Positions 20,563-31,600 are shown, counted from the first letter of the stretch. The stretch is DNA of 64,000 nt from Nitrospira sp. (GCA_015709715.1 CP054184.1:62001-126000), one strand, 5' to 3'. The notes: generated by a model from the letters alone, not told the origin. Translations and numbers: made by a program.

Positions 20563-21314
20563 TCGGTCCACGATCCCTGGCCGCTCCACGACCAATAGAT
20601 GCGAAACGCCTTTCCCCGTACCTTTTCCGTCCGTACGTAGCCCCAGAATCTGCTGTCGAGGCTTTGGTCTCGATTGTCTCCCATCACGAAGTAGGCATCC
20701 TCCGGGACCGTCACGGGGCCGAAATTGTCGCGCGGATTGATGTGGCCGTCGATGACGCCCGGATCGATGCGCTGGGTGAAGCCGCGATCCTCGTAGGGTA
20801 TGCCGTTGACGTGCACGACTTTGTTGCGGATCTGGATGGTGTCGCCGGGCAGTCCGATGACGCGTTTGATGAAGTCTTTATCCTCATCTTCGGGAAACCG
20901 AAACACGATGATGTCCCCGCGTTGGATCGAGCCGAAGGGAATCACCGTCCGCGACGAGTAACAGGTGATCGGAGGGAAGCCCGGTTGAAATTTGCAGTCC
21001 GTCGGCCACTGGAGTCCGTAGGAGAGTTTGCTGACCAAGATGTGGTCCCCGACCAGCAGGGTGGGGATCATCGAGCCGGACGGAATCTTGAACGCCTGCA
21101 CGACGAACACGCGGATGGCAAAAGCCAACAACATGGCGATGATGATCGCTTCCGCATACTCCCGGACGACGGATTTGTGGGAGGAATGGGCCATGGAGGC
21201 GGCGCTTCCGATCGGCGCCTCGGGTACGGTCCGCTCTGCCGGAGCTGGTGGTGCGACCGGACCGCTCGTAGCGGGAGCATCATCGGGACGCGGCTGATTG
21301 GGCTCCACGTTCAT
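20523..21314 (-). CDS. lepB: Signal peptidase I
   Basis: Cleaves signal peptides at the outer face of the inner membrane. ATG at 21314 overlaps the lepA stop as ATGA and has GGAAGA before it; 263 residues. A Pro/Ala-rich cytoplasmic tail (~45 residues) comes first, then one membrane segment ([17 protein letters not shown]). Catalytic Ser81 lies in [10 protein letters not shown] and Lys150 in [12 protein letters not shown]. The [14 protein letters not shown] motif (box E) is complete. Lep signal peptidase next to LepA is a classic arrangement that gave both their names. Confidence 0.96.
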   Translation of the reverse strand: MNVEPNQPRPDDAPATSGPVAPPAPAERTVPEAPIGSAASMAHSSHKSVVREYAEAIIIAMLLAFAIRVFVVQAFKIPSGSMIPTLLVGDHILVSKLSYGLQWPTDCKFQPGFPPITCYSSRTVIPFGSIQRGDIIVFRFPEDEDKDFIKRVIGLPGDTIQIRNKVVHVNGIPYEDRGFTQRIDPGVIDGHINPRDNFGPVTVPEDAYFVMGDNRDQSLDSRFWGYVRTEKVRGKAFRIYWSWSGQGSWTEWVRWERFGKAIR

Positions 21315-23122
21315 TCTTCCGATACCTTGAGAATCGCGAGGAATGCCTCCTGCGGGACCTCGACCCTGCCTACCGCCTTCATGCGTTTTTTGCCTTCCTT
21401 CTGCTTCTCCCACAGCTTGCGTTTGCGGGAAATGTCGCCGCCGTAGCACTTGGCCGTCACGTTCTTCTTGATGGCGCCGATGGTTTCCCGCGCGATGATC
21501 TTGTTGCCGATGGCTGCCTGGATGGCGATTTCGAACATCTGCTTGGGAATCAGCTCTTTCATTTTTTCGGCCAGTTGGCGACCGCGTTGGTAGGCGCGAT
21601 CCTTATGTGTGATGAATGACAGGGCATCGACCGGTTCCCCGTTCAGCAAGATATCGAGTCGTACGAGGTCCGATTCTCGATAACCCAGCAGTTCATAGTC
21701 GAGGGACGCATACCCTTGGGTCTTGGATTTGAGTTTGTCGTAGAAATCCAGGATGACTTCGTTGAGCGGAAGTTCATAGGTGATCATCACCCTGGTCGGA
21801 TCCAAAAAATGGATGCTGCGCTGGATGCCGCGGCGTTCTTGGCACAATTGTAAGAGCGTGCCGACATACCGTTCCGGCGAGATCAGCGTGGCTACGATAA
21901 AAGGCTCTTCGAACGAGGCAATCGAACCGGGATCCGGCAACTCGGCGGGATTGTCGATCTCCAATACATCGCCCTTCGTCGTCAGGACCCGGTAAATGAC
22001 CGTCGGTGCCGTCGTGATCAGGGTGAGCCCGTATTCCCGCTCCAGCCGCTCCTGAATAATTTCCATATGCAGGAGCCCGAGGAATCCGCAACGGAATCCG
22101 AACCCGAGGGCGAGCGAGGTCTCCGGTTCGTAGATGAAGGACGAATCGTTCAGGCGCAATTTCAGCAGGGCGTCGCGGAGGTCCTCGTACTTGGCCGTGT
22201 CGGTTGAATAGAGTCCGCAGAACACCAGGGGTTTGACTTCCTTGTACCCGGGAAACGGCTGGTCTGTCGGTCGCGCGGCATCGGTCAGGGTATCGCCGAT
22301 CTTCACGTCGGCCACTTCCTTCATGTTGGCGCAGAGGTATCCGACCTCTCCGGTCAGGAGTTGCGTCCCCTTGGTGCGCTTCGGGGTGAACTGCCCGACC
22401 TCCGTCACCTCGAACAACCGGTCGTTCGACATCACTTTGATTTTCATGCCAGGCCTGACCGATCCATCGACGATCCGGGTCAATACGATCACACCCTGGT
22501 AGTTGTCGAACCAGGAATCGAAGATCAAGGCCTTCAGCGGCGCATTGGGATTGCCCGAGGGCGGAGGAATTCGTGTGACGATGGCCTCGAGGACCTCGGG
22601 CACCCCGCGTCCTTCCTTGGCGCTGACCAGCATGGCGTCGCTGGCATCCAGGGTGAGCACTTCGGAAATCTGGTGCTTCGTGCCTTCGACGTCCGCGCTG
22701 GCCAAATCGATCTTGTTGATGACCGGAATGATGGTGTGATGATTGCCCATGGCCAGATTGACGTTGGCGATGGTCTGGGCTTGCACGCCTTGGGTCGCAT
22801 CGACGAGCAACAGCGAACCTTCGCACGCGGCGAGGCTCCGCGAGACTTCATAGGTGAAGTCGACGTGGCCGGGCGTATCGATCAGGTGCAACAGGTACGT
22901 CTTGCCGTCGCGCGCCTTGTACCGGATGGCCACGGCATGGGCCTTGATCGTGATGCCGCGCTCACGCTCGAGGTCCATCGCGTCGAGGATCTGTTCTTTG
23001 AACTCTCGGGCAGTGATGGCGCCCGTGGCTTCTAGGAACCGGTCAGCGAGGGTCGATTTGCCGTGATCGATATGGGCGATGATCGAGAAATTTCGGATGA
23101 GACTTTGCAAATCCTGGCTCAT
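21311..23122 (-). CDS. lepA: Elongation factor 4 (back-translocase GTPase)
   Basis: Ribosome-associated translational GTPase. ATG at 23122 gives 603 residues, standard for LepA. G motifs are intact: [26 protein letters not shown]. The LepA-specific C-terminal domain is present with [20 protein letters not shown]. It heads the minus-strand envelope run and has a perfect consensus promoter whose start site is only about 11 nt from the ATG, so the mRNA leader is very short. Confidence 0.97.
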   Translation of the reverse strand: MSQDLQSLIRNFSIIAHIDHGKSTLADRFLEATGAITAREFKEQILDAMDLERERGITIKAHAVAIRYKARDGKTYLLHLIDTPGHVDFTYEVSRSLAACEGSLLLVDATQGVQAQTIANVNLAMGNHHTIIPVINKIDLASADVEGTKHQISEVLTLDASDAMLVSAKEGRGVPEVLEAIVTRIPPPSGNPNAPLKALIFDSWFDNYQGVIVLTRIVDGSVRPGMKIKVMSNDRLFEVTEVGQFTPKRTKGTQLLTGEVGYLCANMKEVADVKIGDTLTDAARPTDQPFPGYKEVKPLVFCGLYSTDTAKYEDLRDALLKLRLNDSSFIYEPETSLALGFGFRCGFLGLLHMEIIQERLEREYGLTLITTAPTVIYRVLTTKGDVLEIDNPAELPDPGSIASFEEPFIVATLISPERYVGTLLQLCQERRGIQRSIHFLDPTRVMITYELPLNEVILDFYDKLKSKTQGYASLDYELLGYRESDLVRLDILLNGEPVDALSFITHKDRAYQRGRQLAEKMKELIPKQMFEIAIQAAIGNKIIARETIGAIKKNVTAKCYGGDISRKRKLWEKQKEGKKRMKAVGRVEVPQEAFLAILKVSEE

Positions 23123-23140
23123 GTCCCCAAAAATCGGTTC

Positions 23141-23169
23141 ATTATAGTGGCCGCTTCCGAGGTTGTCAA
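23141..23169 (-). promoter_or_regulatory. Consensus sigma70 promoter for the lepA operon
   Basis: On the minus strand, TTGACA (23169-23164) and TATAAT (23146-23141) are spaced by 17 bp: both hexamers match the consensus exactly. Predicted start near 23134, about 11 nt before the lepA ATG. The -35 box overlaps that of the divergent bioA promoter by five bases. Confidence 0.85.
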
Positions 23170-23191
23170 AGCAATCGCCCACCGATATAAT
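23163..23191 (+). promoter_or_regulatory. Near-consensus promoter for bioA
   Basis: On the plus strand, TTGTCA (23163-23168) and TATAAT (23186-23191) are spaced by 17 bp. Predicted start near 23198, giving a leader of about 66 nt to the bioA ATG. Its -35 box occupies the same bases as the lepA -35 box on the other strand, so polymerase cannot sit at both at once. Confidence 0.8.
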
Positions 23192-23263
23192 CCGCGCGCC
23201 GCGCGGGATCTGGCCTCAACGGGCGCGGATGGACGCCGACCGGTCGATCTCTACGATTACCCC

Positions 23264-24646
23264 ATGACACTTTCACGCAGGACGGCTCAACTCGCTGCCT
23301 GGGACCATACGTATCTCTGGCATCCCTTCACGCAGATGCAGGAATGGGAACGGGACCTGCCGGTCATCATCGAACGGGGACGCGGCTCCTACCTGATCGA
23401 CACGGAGGGGCGAAAATATTTGGACGGCACGTCGTCGATTTGGGTCAATCTTCATGGTCATCGGCATCCCCGCCTCGATCGAGCGTTGACCGCGCAGCTG
23501 CGACAGATCGCCCATTCGACCCTGCTCGGTCTTTCCAACCCCCCCGCCATTCGACTTGCACGGGAGCTCATCCGCGTTGCGCCGAAGGGCCTTACGCGCG
23601 TCTTCTATTCCGACAACGGCTCCACGGCGGTCGAGGTGGCTCTCAAGATGGCGGTGCAATATTGGCAGCAACGAGACTCGCAGGCCGGCCCGAAGACGAC
23701 CTTCCTCCATCTGAAGCTGGCCTACCACGGCGATACGGTGGGCGCCGTCAGCGTGGGCAACATCGAACTCTTCCATGCGCGATTCAAACCGCTGCTGTTC
23801 CCTACGTTGGAGGTCGATCCCCCCTACTGCTACCGTTGCCCGCTCGGCTTGACCCATCCCTCCTGCGGTATGGCCTGCGTCGATCCTTTGGAACAGATCC
23901 TCCAAACCAGACATCGCGAGATCGCCGCCGTGATCATCGAGCCGCTCGTGCAAGCGGCGGCGGGAATGATGACCGCACCTCGAGGGTACCTGAAGCGCGT
24001 GCGTGAACTCTGCACGCAATACGACGTACTCCTGATCGCCGATGAAGTCGCGACCGGATTCGGACGGACAGGGAAACTCTTCGCCTGTGAGCACGAACGC
24101 GTCACGCCGGACCTGATGGCCATCAGTAAGGGGCTGACGGGCGGCTATATGCCCTTGGCGGCCACCTTGGCGACGGAAGACATCTATCGCGCGTTTCTCG
24201 GTCGCTATGACGAATGGAAGACGTTTTTCCACGGCCACAGTTATACGGGCAATCCCCTGGGATGCGCGGTGGCGCTTGCGAATCTCGAAATCTTCCGCGA
24301 GGGGAAGACCCTCATGGGCGTGCGACGGAAGGCTGCGCTCCTCCGGCGGTTGCTGCGACCGTTTACTCACCTGAAGGCCGTGGGCGACATTCGCCAATGC
24401 GGACTGATGGTCGGCATCGAGCTGGTGGAGGATCGAGAGACTCGCAGGCCCTACCCGATTGAACTGCGCATCGGGCACCGCGTTGCCCTGGCTTGTCGCG
24501 CGCACGGATTACTGCTGCGGCCGCTCGGCAACGTCCTCGTTCTCCTGCCGCCGCTCTCTGTCAGCGAGCACGAACTCAGCCGGATGGTGTCAATTTTGAA
24601 CAGGGCCATCGTCGACACGACAGAGGCCCAGGCCTCCCTCTCCTAA
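23264..24646 (+). CDS. bioA: Adenosylmethionine-8-amino-7-oxononanoate aminotransferase
   Basis: Biotin synthesis: transfers an amino group from S-adenosylmethionine to KAPA giving DAPA. The 460-residue class III aminotransferase begins near WDHTYLWHPFTQMQEWERD, diagnostic of BioA. Other motifs: LDGTSSIWVNLHGHRHP, FYSDNGSTAVEVALKMA, LIADEVATGFGRTGKLF and the PLP lysine in AISKGLTGGYMPLAATL. The open frame continues upstream through the promoter, so the ATG at 23264 is preferred. No other bio genes are adjacent. Confidence 0.94.
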   Translation: MTLSRRTAQLAAWDHTYLWHPFTQMQEWERDLPVIIERGRGSYLIDTEGRKYLDGTSSIWVNLHGHRHPRLDRALTAQLRQIAHSTLLGLSNPPAIRLARELIRVAPKGLTRVFYSDNGSTAVEVALKMAVQYWQQRDSQAGPKTTFLHLKLAYHGDTVGAVSVGNIELFHARFKPLLFPTLEVDPPYCYRCPLGLTHPSCGMACVDPLEQILQTRHREIAAVIIEPLVQAAAGMMTAPRGYLKRVRELCTQYDVLLIADEVATGFGRTGKLFACEHERVTPDLMAISKGLTGGYMPLAATLATEDIYRAFLGRYDEWKTFFHGHSYTGNPLGCAVALANLEIFREGKTLMGVRRKAALLRRLLRPFTHLKAVGDIRQCGLMVGIELVEDRETRRPYPIELRIGHRVALACRAHGLLLRPLGNVLVLLPPLSVSEHELSRMVSILNRAIVDTTEAQASLS

Positions 24647-24763
24647 GCATTCCTTCATAAGCCCTCTTTCTTCACGGCGTTCAATGAGCGTTCCCTGTGC
24701 GGGTGTGACGATGTTCACTTCCGGACGCGCGCTGCGCGGTTTGTGTCCGGCCTGCCTGACGAC

Positions 24764-24791
24764 CTGACGAAATAAAATCGAGTGCTAGACT
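24764..24791 (+). promoter_or_regulatory. Possible extended -10 promoter
   Basis: CTGACG (24764-24769), 16 bp, then TGC followed by TAGACT (24786-24791), a TGn extended -10 form. It would start transcription near 24798, upstream of the secreted protein gene at 24837. Otherwise the 190 bp between bioA and that gene show no feature. Confidence 0.4.
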
Positions 24792-24836
24792 TCAGGTCAT
24801 GTTGCGTGACGCTGTTGTCTGTTGTGGTTGCGCCTC

Positions 24837-26063
24837 ATGAATCGGTGCCGGGCGCTGTGGCTCCTGGGCGTCTCGCTCCTGCTTCCTCTTGAAGCCTCCG
24901 CGGACCAGACTCCACCATCCAATCTCTTACTCGAGCGGATCCAACTGAGCGATGCCGCACGGGTGTCCGGGTCCGGGGCCATTCCCTATTCCATTGCCAC
25001 GCCGGTGCTCCATACCTCATTTCGTGCTACCTCCTTCGTTCCTCCGACGACTTCGACCAGGCTCAAGGACCTGGTTCCGGATTCCGAGCGGCCGCAGACC
25101 AAAGGGATTGCCGCGGCCTCCACGTTTTTGAAGGGACAGTTTTCCTTGGAAGGCGAGGTTGCCAACAATGCCACCAACGATGCCGGCATGCCGGCCCGTA
25201 TCGACCAGCGCGACGACGGGACGAGGCGCATGGTGCGTATGGCCATGACGGGGATGACGGGGGCGTTCCGCTACGGCGTCACTTACCGTTCGGCGGGGCG
25301 AGCCTTCTTCAATTCGCCCGATCAAACGGTGCGCGAAATGTGGGGGGAATATGCCCTCGGGTTTGCGAAGGTACGGAGCTCGGCCGGACAGACCTGGAAT
25401 AATGTGGACTTGGATCCCAGCCGGGCGCGGATCCAACAGACGTTTCACCGCATCGGTCTGGCAGTCACCAAACCGGCCTGGCCGGAACTGAGCGTCACCT
25501 ACGCCCGCAGCTCGCTGGCCAGCACGTTCGACCCGATGGGGACCGTGCCGCAGCGCAGCCAGAGCAACAGCATGGAAGCGGCGCTCGCCTACAGCGGTCT
25601 GACGTGGAACGCCAAACTATCCTCCAGTTATATCCTGACGAGCGATGCGGCTCGTGGGGGTGCCCACACGACTGCGTTGGCTCAAACCTTCACAGCCGTG
25701 TATCGGCCGATCAATACCCTGACCCTGACGCCGACCCTCAGTTACAGAACGGAGACGCAAAGTTGGTCGGGAGCGAAGATTCAGACGCCGATGGCCTCCT
25801 TGTCCGTGCTGTATAAACAGAGTCAGCGGTTGTTGGTAAGTGCGATGGGAGGATACACGAGCAGCAGGTCGAGTGATCGGCTGACGACTCTGGAGAGTGT
25901 CGTTGGAAAAGGCATGTTCGCTTTCTCGCTCGAGCCAATCTACGGCCACCCGACCACGATCTCCCTCGAAGCCTCCTACAGCAATACGACCAATCGTGCG
26001 GTCTCGGGGCTCGATAGCGAAGACCTGTCAGGCCTCCTGCGGATCCTGGTCGCCTCACTCTGA
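24837..26063 (+). CDS. Secreted outer-membrane barrel-like protein, unknown function
   Basis: A 408-residue protein with a signal peptide (LWLLGVSLLLPLEASA, cleavage near residue 22). The body has many alternating short beta-like segments (TLTLTPTLSYRTETQSWSG; ASLSVLYKQSQRLLVSAMG; AFSLEPIYGHPTTISLEASY), low Cys and high Ser/Thr, as in outer-membrane beta-barrels. The ATG at 24837 is chosen because it opens the signal peptide; upstream frame only has a TTG. It ends 22 bp before the convergent efflux adaptor gene. No family recognised; a link to that adaptor is only positional. Confidence 0.65.
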   Translation: MNRCRALWLLGVSLLLPLEASADQTPPSNLLLERIQLSDAARVSGSGAIPYSIATPVLHTSFRATSFVPPTTSTRLKDLVPDSERPQTKGIAAASTFLKGQFSLEGEVANNATNDAGMPARIDQRDDGTRRMVRMAMTGMTGAFRYGVTYRSAGRAFFNSPDQTVREMWGEYALGFAKVRSSAGQTWNNVDLDPSRARIQQTFHRIGLAVTKPAWPELSVTYARSSLASTFDPMGTVPQRSQSNSMEAALAYSGLTWNAKLSSSYILTSDAARGGAHTTALAQTFTAVYRPINTLTLTPTLSYRTETQSWSGAKIQTPMASLSVLYKQSQRLLVSAMGGYTSSRSSDRLTTLESVVGKGMFAFSLEPIYGHPTTISLEASYSNTTNRAVSGLDSEDLSGLLRILVASL

Positions 26064-26084
26064 CCGATCGGAATCCTGATCCGC

Positions 26085-27230
26085 CTAAGCTCCTTCGGTA
26101 GAGGCTCCCGTCGCCGTCAATCGTTTGATCTGTGACGGCGTGAGCACGATTCGCTCACCTGCCGACAGCCCTTCCAGAACCGTTACCTGGCTGCCCACGA
26201 CCCCTTCGATGACCACCGCCCGCTCTTCATACCGGTCCTGATCGTGTCGGACGATGACCCACTGTTTTCCGGATCGTTCGACGACGGCCTGTCTGGGAAT
26301 CATGAATGTCGGGCCGCCGCCCCGGCCCGCAAGCATCAGGCGAGCGAACATTTCCGGCTTGAGCCGACCGCTGTCGTTGGAGACCGATGCCCGGATTTTG
26401 ATGGTGCGGGTGGCCGGATCGACCACGTCCCCGATGACGGCAATGGCGGCGGGGAAGGTCAGGCCCGGGTAGGCTTCGACCGTCATGTCGGCGATGGAAC
26501 CGACGCGGATGCCGGAAAGATCGCGTTCATACACGTCGGCGATGACTTGAAGGCGCCTGAGATCGGCAACCGTGAACAGCGGGCTGGCCGTGTCTGGTCC
26601 CACCATCTGTCCCGGCGTGACGTTCCGCTCGACCACCGTGCCTGTTAAGGGACTGCGCAGGGCGAAGCGTGAGGTGATTTGTTGTTGGTCGAGCGGCTTG
26701 CTGAGTTCCTCCGCCGGCACGCGAAGGGATAATAACCGCTCCTTGGCCTGCTTGAACTCGGCGCGTTCGCGGTTCAGGTCGTTCTCCGCATGCTCCAGAT
26801 CTTTCCGGGACATGGCCTGCGCATCGTAGAGATCCTTCGTCAGCTCATAATTGCGTTCGGCGAGACCGAGTTCCGAGATTTCCTCGACGTAGGCCGCATA
26901 GGCCTTGGCGATATCGGCGGCATCGATGACCATAAGGATGTCACCCGCCTTCACCGTCTGGCCCAGTTTCACCCGCACATCCAGCACCGGCCCCTCCAGG
27001 GGGGACGAGATTCGGGAGAACCCGTCTTCCGCATAGGTGACGCGGGCGGAGAGGGTCAGGTTCGGATGGTCTGCGGCGGCTTGGACCAGCAGTGTTGGAA
27101 TCTCGGCCGTCGGCGTAGGGTGCGCGTCGGCGCCGGTCGGGGCCGTGGGAGATGAATCGGGCTGTGTACAGGCCGCAAGGGCACAACCGAAGACGATTGG
27201 GCCGAGATGCCGGAGGAGAGCGTGATTCAT
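26085..27230 (-). CDS. RND-type periplasmic adaptor lipoprotein (membrane fusion protein)
   Basis: A 381-residue adaptor of the HlyD/AcrA type. A lipobox (ALAACTQ) follows the signal segment. The biotinyl-lipoyl half (RISSPLEGPVLDVRVKLGQ), an alpha-helical hairpin (residues ~120-170), the second lipoyl half (LRSPLTGTVVERNVTPGQM), a beta-barrel domain and a membrane-proximal domain are all visible. Such proteins bridge an inner-membrane pump and an outer-membrane channel. No pump or TolC gene is adjacent, so it is an orphan here. The start is ATG 27230 by signal peptide; another ATG exists at 27266. Confidence 0.85.
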   Translation of the reverse strand: MNHALLRHLGPIVFGCALAACTQPDSSPTAPTGADAHPTPTAEIPTLLVQAAADHPNLTLSARVTYAEDGFSRISSPLEGPVLDVRVKLGQTVKAGDILMVIDAADIAKAYAAYVEEISELGLAERNYELTKDLYDAQAMSRKDLEHAENDLNRERAEFKQAKERLLSLRVPAEELSKPLDQQQITSRFALRSPLTGTVVERNVTPGQMVGPDTASPLFTVADLRRLQVIADVYERDLSGIRVGSIADMTVEAYPGLTFPAAIAVIGDVVDPATRTIKIRASVSNDSGRLKPEMFARLMLAGRGGGPTFMIPRQAVVERSGKQWVIVRHDQDRYEERAVVIEGVVGSQVTVLEGLSAGERIVLTPSQIKRLTATGASTEGA

Positions 27231-27353
27231 GGTGAAGCCAACCAACCGTAGAGGTGTTGTGTTCATTACAGCACCGTGCTCTTTGGGCTGTCAACGAGGT
27301 CGGACTGGAGAAGGTGGAGAGTGCGGTTGGGGACGAGGCGATTCACGCTCCGC

Positions 27354-28154
27354 TCAGCAGAGTTCGATCCTGGCTCCACGGTCCACGTGAAGTCGGTCTG
27401 CGGCGCGGCCCTCTTTCAGAAACACTTCCAGGTACCCATTGCTGTTGATCAAGGCCTGCGGGTGGTCCGCAGACCCGTCACTGTAAGTCCTCACGAGACC
27501 GTCGATGGTCAAGCCTCCGATGCGGATGTAGGGCTCCGATCGCTTCGTCACACCCCGCACCTCTTTCACATGATAGGGCGTGAGGTTCGTAATGAGGTTG
27601 CCGAAGCGATCGATGTACATGATCTGGCCGGCCATCACATGTTTGTCCCAAGCCGGTTCGGATGAGGCGAGCCGTTCGTAGCTGGGGGTCAGGCGGCCGA
27701 ACGAACCGAGCGGTTGGTTCTTCGTCAGCCAGGCTGCGGCTGGGGCGAACAGGTCACGGCCGTCAAAGGTGGCGCCTTCGGAGTCCAAACGGTACTGCCG
27801 ATTCTCGATCTGCCTGACTTCGACGGCGCTTTCCTCTTGGTAAATGTGGGTGAAGATACCGTTGTCGGGGCCGATAAAAAAATAGCGCGATGACGACAGC
27901 AGCAGCGGTCGCCTGGTCCCGCCGACGCCAGGATCGACTACGGCGATGTGGATGGTGCCGTCCGGGAAATATCGGTAACAGGACTTCAAGAGGTAGGCGG
28001 CGTCCGCGACATCATGCGGGGTGACCTGGTGGGACAGGTCGACGATGTGTGCCTGCGGGTTGATGTTCAAGATGACGCCCTTCATGCTGGCCACGAAGTA
28101 ATCGCGGTCGCCGAAGTCCGTCAAGAGGGTGATGAGGGGAATCGCCGCGGGCAT
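27354..28154 (-). CDS. SAM hydroxide adenosyltransferase family protein (DUF62)
   Basis: Family members hydrolyse S-adenosylmethionine to adenosine and methionine, and relatives are fluorinases or chlorinases. The 266-residue protein shows the N-terminal ITLLTDFGDRDYFVASMKGV, VDLSHQVTPHDVADAAYLL, HIAVVDPGVGGTRRPLL and FFIGPDNGIFT motifs, and the C-terminal IYIDRFGNLITNLT stretch. It starts 10 bp after greA. A hydrolase role is more likely than halogenation because no halogenation-type cluster is nearby (inference). Confidence 0.85.
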   Translation of the reverse strand: MPAAIPLITLLTDFGDRDYFVASMKGVILNINPQAHIVDLSHQVTPHDVADAAYLLKSCYRYFPDGTIHIAVVDPGVGGTRRPLLLSSSRYFFIGPDNGIFTHIYQEESAVEVRQIENRQYRLDSEGATFDGRDLFAPAAAWLTKNQPLGSFGRLTPSYERLASSEPAWDKHVMAGQIMYIDRFGNLITNLTPYHVKEVRGVTKRSEPYIRIGGLTIDGLVRTYSDGSADHPQALINSNGYLEVFLKEGRAADRLHVDRGARIELC

Positions 28155-28164
28155 GGATCACACC

Positions 28165-28641
28165 CTACAACTCATCGAAGCGGATTTCGATGACTTCATA
28201 CTCCACCACACGAGCAGGTGTGATCACTTCCACCAGATCCCCGACCCGTTTACCGATGAGGGCTCGACCGACCGGCGACTGCACCGAAATACGTGCCTGT
28301 TTCAAATCGGCTTCGTCTTGTCCGACCAGCGTGTACTGTTTCCGTTCCTGGGCTTCCTGCTCGATCAGGACGACGGTAGCCCCGAAGACCACGGTCTCAC
28401 TCGTGCGGCCGGCCGTGTCGATGATGCGGGCGTCGGCCAGTTTGCCCTTCAATTCGGCCAATCTGGCTTCGATGAAGCCCTGGCGTTCTTTGGCCGCGTC
28501 GTATTCCGCGTTCTCGCTGAGGTCGCCGTGTGCGCGGGCTTCCGCGATCGCCTCGATTACCCGCGGCCGCTCGACCTTGTGCAGACGATCCAATTCAGCC
28601 TTCAGCGCTTCGTATCCTTTTCTCGTGATCGGTGTCGGCAT
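28165..28641 (-). CDS. greA: Transcription elongation factor GreA
   Basis: Rescues backtracked RNA polymerase by stimulating transcript cleavage. ATG at 28641, with GGGAGG just upstream, gives 158 residues. The N-terminal coiled coil carries [20 protein letters not shown] and the catalytic acidic tip [17 protein letters not shown]. The C-terminal FKBP-like domain has the [14 protein letters not shown] motif. It sits 23 bp after carB; the carB-greA pairing is frequent in bacteria. Confidence 0.96.
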   Translation of the reverse strand: MPTPITRKGYEALKAELDRLHKVERPRVIEAIAEARAHGDLSENAEYDAAKERQGFIEARLAELKGKLADARIIDTAGRTSETVVFGATVVLIEQEAQERKQYTLVGQDEADLKQARISVQSPVGRALIGKRVGDLVEVITPARVVEYEVIEIRFDEL

Positions 28642-28664
28642 GCCTCCCTCCCGATGACCATCCT

Positions 28665-31600
28665 TCACTGCACCCGGTGATACTCCTGCAAGGCGCGAAT
28701 GGCAAGCCCCTTTTTGAGCAGGGCTTCAATGCCCATCACCGCGGCCAGTGCTCCCCGCATGGTGGTGTAGTAGGGCACGCCCTTGTGCAAGGCTTCCCGT
28801 CGAATGGAGAGGGAGTCGGTCTGCGCCGACGCCGTACGCACGGTATTGACCACCAGGGCCACCTCCCCGTTCTTGATGTGATCGACCACGTGCGGTCGAC
28901 CTTCCTGAACTTTGTTGACCACGTCGACCGTGAGCCCCTGCTCGCTCAAGTAGAGCGCCGTCCCCGAGGTGGCCGTGATGCGGAATCCCAAGGCGGCCAA
29001 CCGTCGCGCAACATCATGGGCTCCCGCACGATCATCGCTTTTCACGCTGATGAAGGCCGTCCCCGCCGTGGGCAGGATGGCACCCGCGCCGGCCTGGGAT
29101 TTCACAAAGGCCCAGCCGAAGTCGCTGTCGATGCCCATCACCTCCCCGGTCGATTTCATCTCGGGGCCCAGCAGCACATCGACCCCCGCGAATTTCGTGA
29201 AGGGAAAAACCGCCTCCTTCACCGAAAGGTGGGTCGGGGTCGGCGCCTGCACGAAGTTCAACTGCTGCAGCGATTTCCCGACCATCACCTTCATGGCGAG
29301 CTTGGCCAACGGGACGCCGATGGCTTTGCTGACGAAGGGCACGGTGCGTGAGCCGCGCGGGTTCACCTCCAGTACGTAGATCGTGCGATCCTTCACGGCA
29401 AATTGCGCATTCATCAGTCCGATGACGCCGAGTTCCAGCGCCAACGCCGTCATCTGCCGGCGAATCTCTTCGATCAGGGCGGCATCGAGCGTATAGGGCG
29501 GCAGCGAGCAGGCCGAGTCTCCCGAATGGACCCCTGCTTCTTCGATATGCTCCATGATTCCGGCGACCACGACGTTCTTGCCGTCGGAGATGGCATCGGC
29601 GTCGATCTCAATGGCGTCCCGCAGATACTTGTCGATCAGGACCGGATGTTTATCCGACGCCTTGACGGCCGTGCCCATATAGGCCAGCAATCCGGCCTCG
29701 TCATAGACGATCTGCATGGCGCGCCCGCCGAGTACGTAGGAAGGCCGCACCATGACGGGGTAGGTGATGGCGTCGGCGATGCGGACGGCCTCTTCGACCG
29801 AACGCGCCATGCCGCTTTCAGCCTGGCGCAGGCCGAGTTTGTCGAGCAGTTCGCGGAATCGCTCGCGATCCTCGGCGCGGTCGATGGCATCCGGGCTGGT
29901 CCCGAGAATGGTCACCCCTGCTCGGGAGAGTGAAAGGGCCAACTTCAACGGTGTTTGTCCGCCGAACTGCAGGACTACACCGATGGGGCGCTCGCGCTCC
30001 ACGATGTTCAGCACGTCTTCTTCCGTGAGCGGTTCGAAGTACAGGCGGTCGGAAGTGTCGTAGTCGGTGCTGACCGTTTCGGGGTTGCAGTTGACCATGA
30101 TGGTCTCGATGCCCTCTTCCCGCAAGGCCATGGCGGCGTGCACGCAGCAGTAATCGAATTCGATCCCCTGTCCGATGCGGTTGGGCCCGCCCCCCAGAAT
30201 CACGACTTTTTTCCGGGCGGTCGGGCGCGCTTCGCATTCCTGTTCGTAGGTGGAGTAGAGGTACGGCGTATGGGCCTCGAATTCCGCGGCGCAGGTATCG
30301 ACGCGTTTGTAGGTCACGGACCGAGGTTGTGGCGCCTGTCCCAAGGCCAGTCGCCAGTTCCGAACCGTCCCCTGTTCGACCCCGAGGAGTTGAGCCAAAC
30401 GGACGTCCGAAAACCCCCGTTCCTTGGCCTCGGCGAGCAGCACCTGGTTCAGCCCCGTCCCGCCGATCCGTCCCCGTTCGGCAACGATGCGCTGTTCGAA
30501 GGTCACGATGTCGCGGATCTGGTCGAGGAACCAGGGATCGATCTTGGTGAGGGCGAAGAGTTCCTCATTGCCCATGCCGAGCCGCATGCCGTCGGCCAGT
30601 CGCCACAAGCGATCCGGCAGCGGCGTGCGCACGGCCTTACGCACCTGTTCCATCGCCTCTTCGCGATTCAGGCTCGACGGCACCTCCAGATCCAGCCCCA
30701 TCTTCGATGCGAATCCGAATTGGTCGACCTCCATGGACCGGATGGCCTTTTGGAGCGATTCCTTGAAGGTGCGTCCGATGGCCATGACCTCGCCCACCGA
30801 TTTCATCTGCGTCGTCAGCGTGGGATCGGCACCGGGGAATTTCTGGAAGGCGAAGCGGGGGATCTTGACCACCACGTAATCGATGGTCGGTTCGAACGAG
30901 GCTTTCGTGACACCGGTGATGTCATTGGTGATTTCGTCGAGGGTATAACCGACGGCCAATTTCGCCGCGATCTTGGCGATGGGAAATCCTGTCGCTTTGG
31001 AGGCCAGCGCCGAGCTGCGGGACACTCGCGGATTCATTTCGATGACGACCATCTCGCCGTTGGCGGGGTTCATGCCGAACTGGATGTTGGCGCCGCCGGT
31101 GTCCACGCCGATCTCTCGGATGATACGGACGGCCGCATCCCGCAGCATTTGGTATTCCTTGTCGGTCAACGTGAGGGCCGGGGCCACGGTGATGCTGTCG
31201 CCCGTATGGATGCCCATGGGGTCCAGGTTCTCGATGGGACAGACGATGACGACGTTGTCCTTGAGATCGCGCATGACCTCGAGCTCGAACTCTTTCCAGC
31301 CGATGACCGACTGTTCGATGAGCACCTGGCGCACGGGGCTCATCGCCAACCCCCACTCCACTTGCGTCCTGAACTCTTCGATGTTGTACGCGATGTTGCC
31401 GCCGGTGCCGCCCATGGTGAAGGAGGGCCGGACGATCGCAGGAAACTGGATGCGTTTCACCTGTTCTTCCGCCTCGAACAAGGACGTGGCCACACCGCTG
31501 TCGGGGACCCGTAGGCCGATTTTCCACATGGCTTGCCGGAACGCGTCGCGATCCTCGGCCTTGTGGATGGCCTCGATGGAAGCGCCGATCAGTTTGACGC

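Noticed and set aside
29955..31514. Long plus-strand open frame (519 codons)
   Set aside because: It lies entirely inside carB on the opposite strand and has no ribosome site or recognisable domain.
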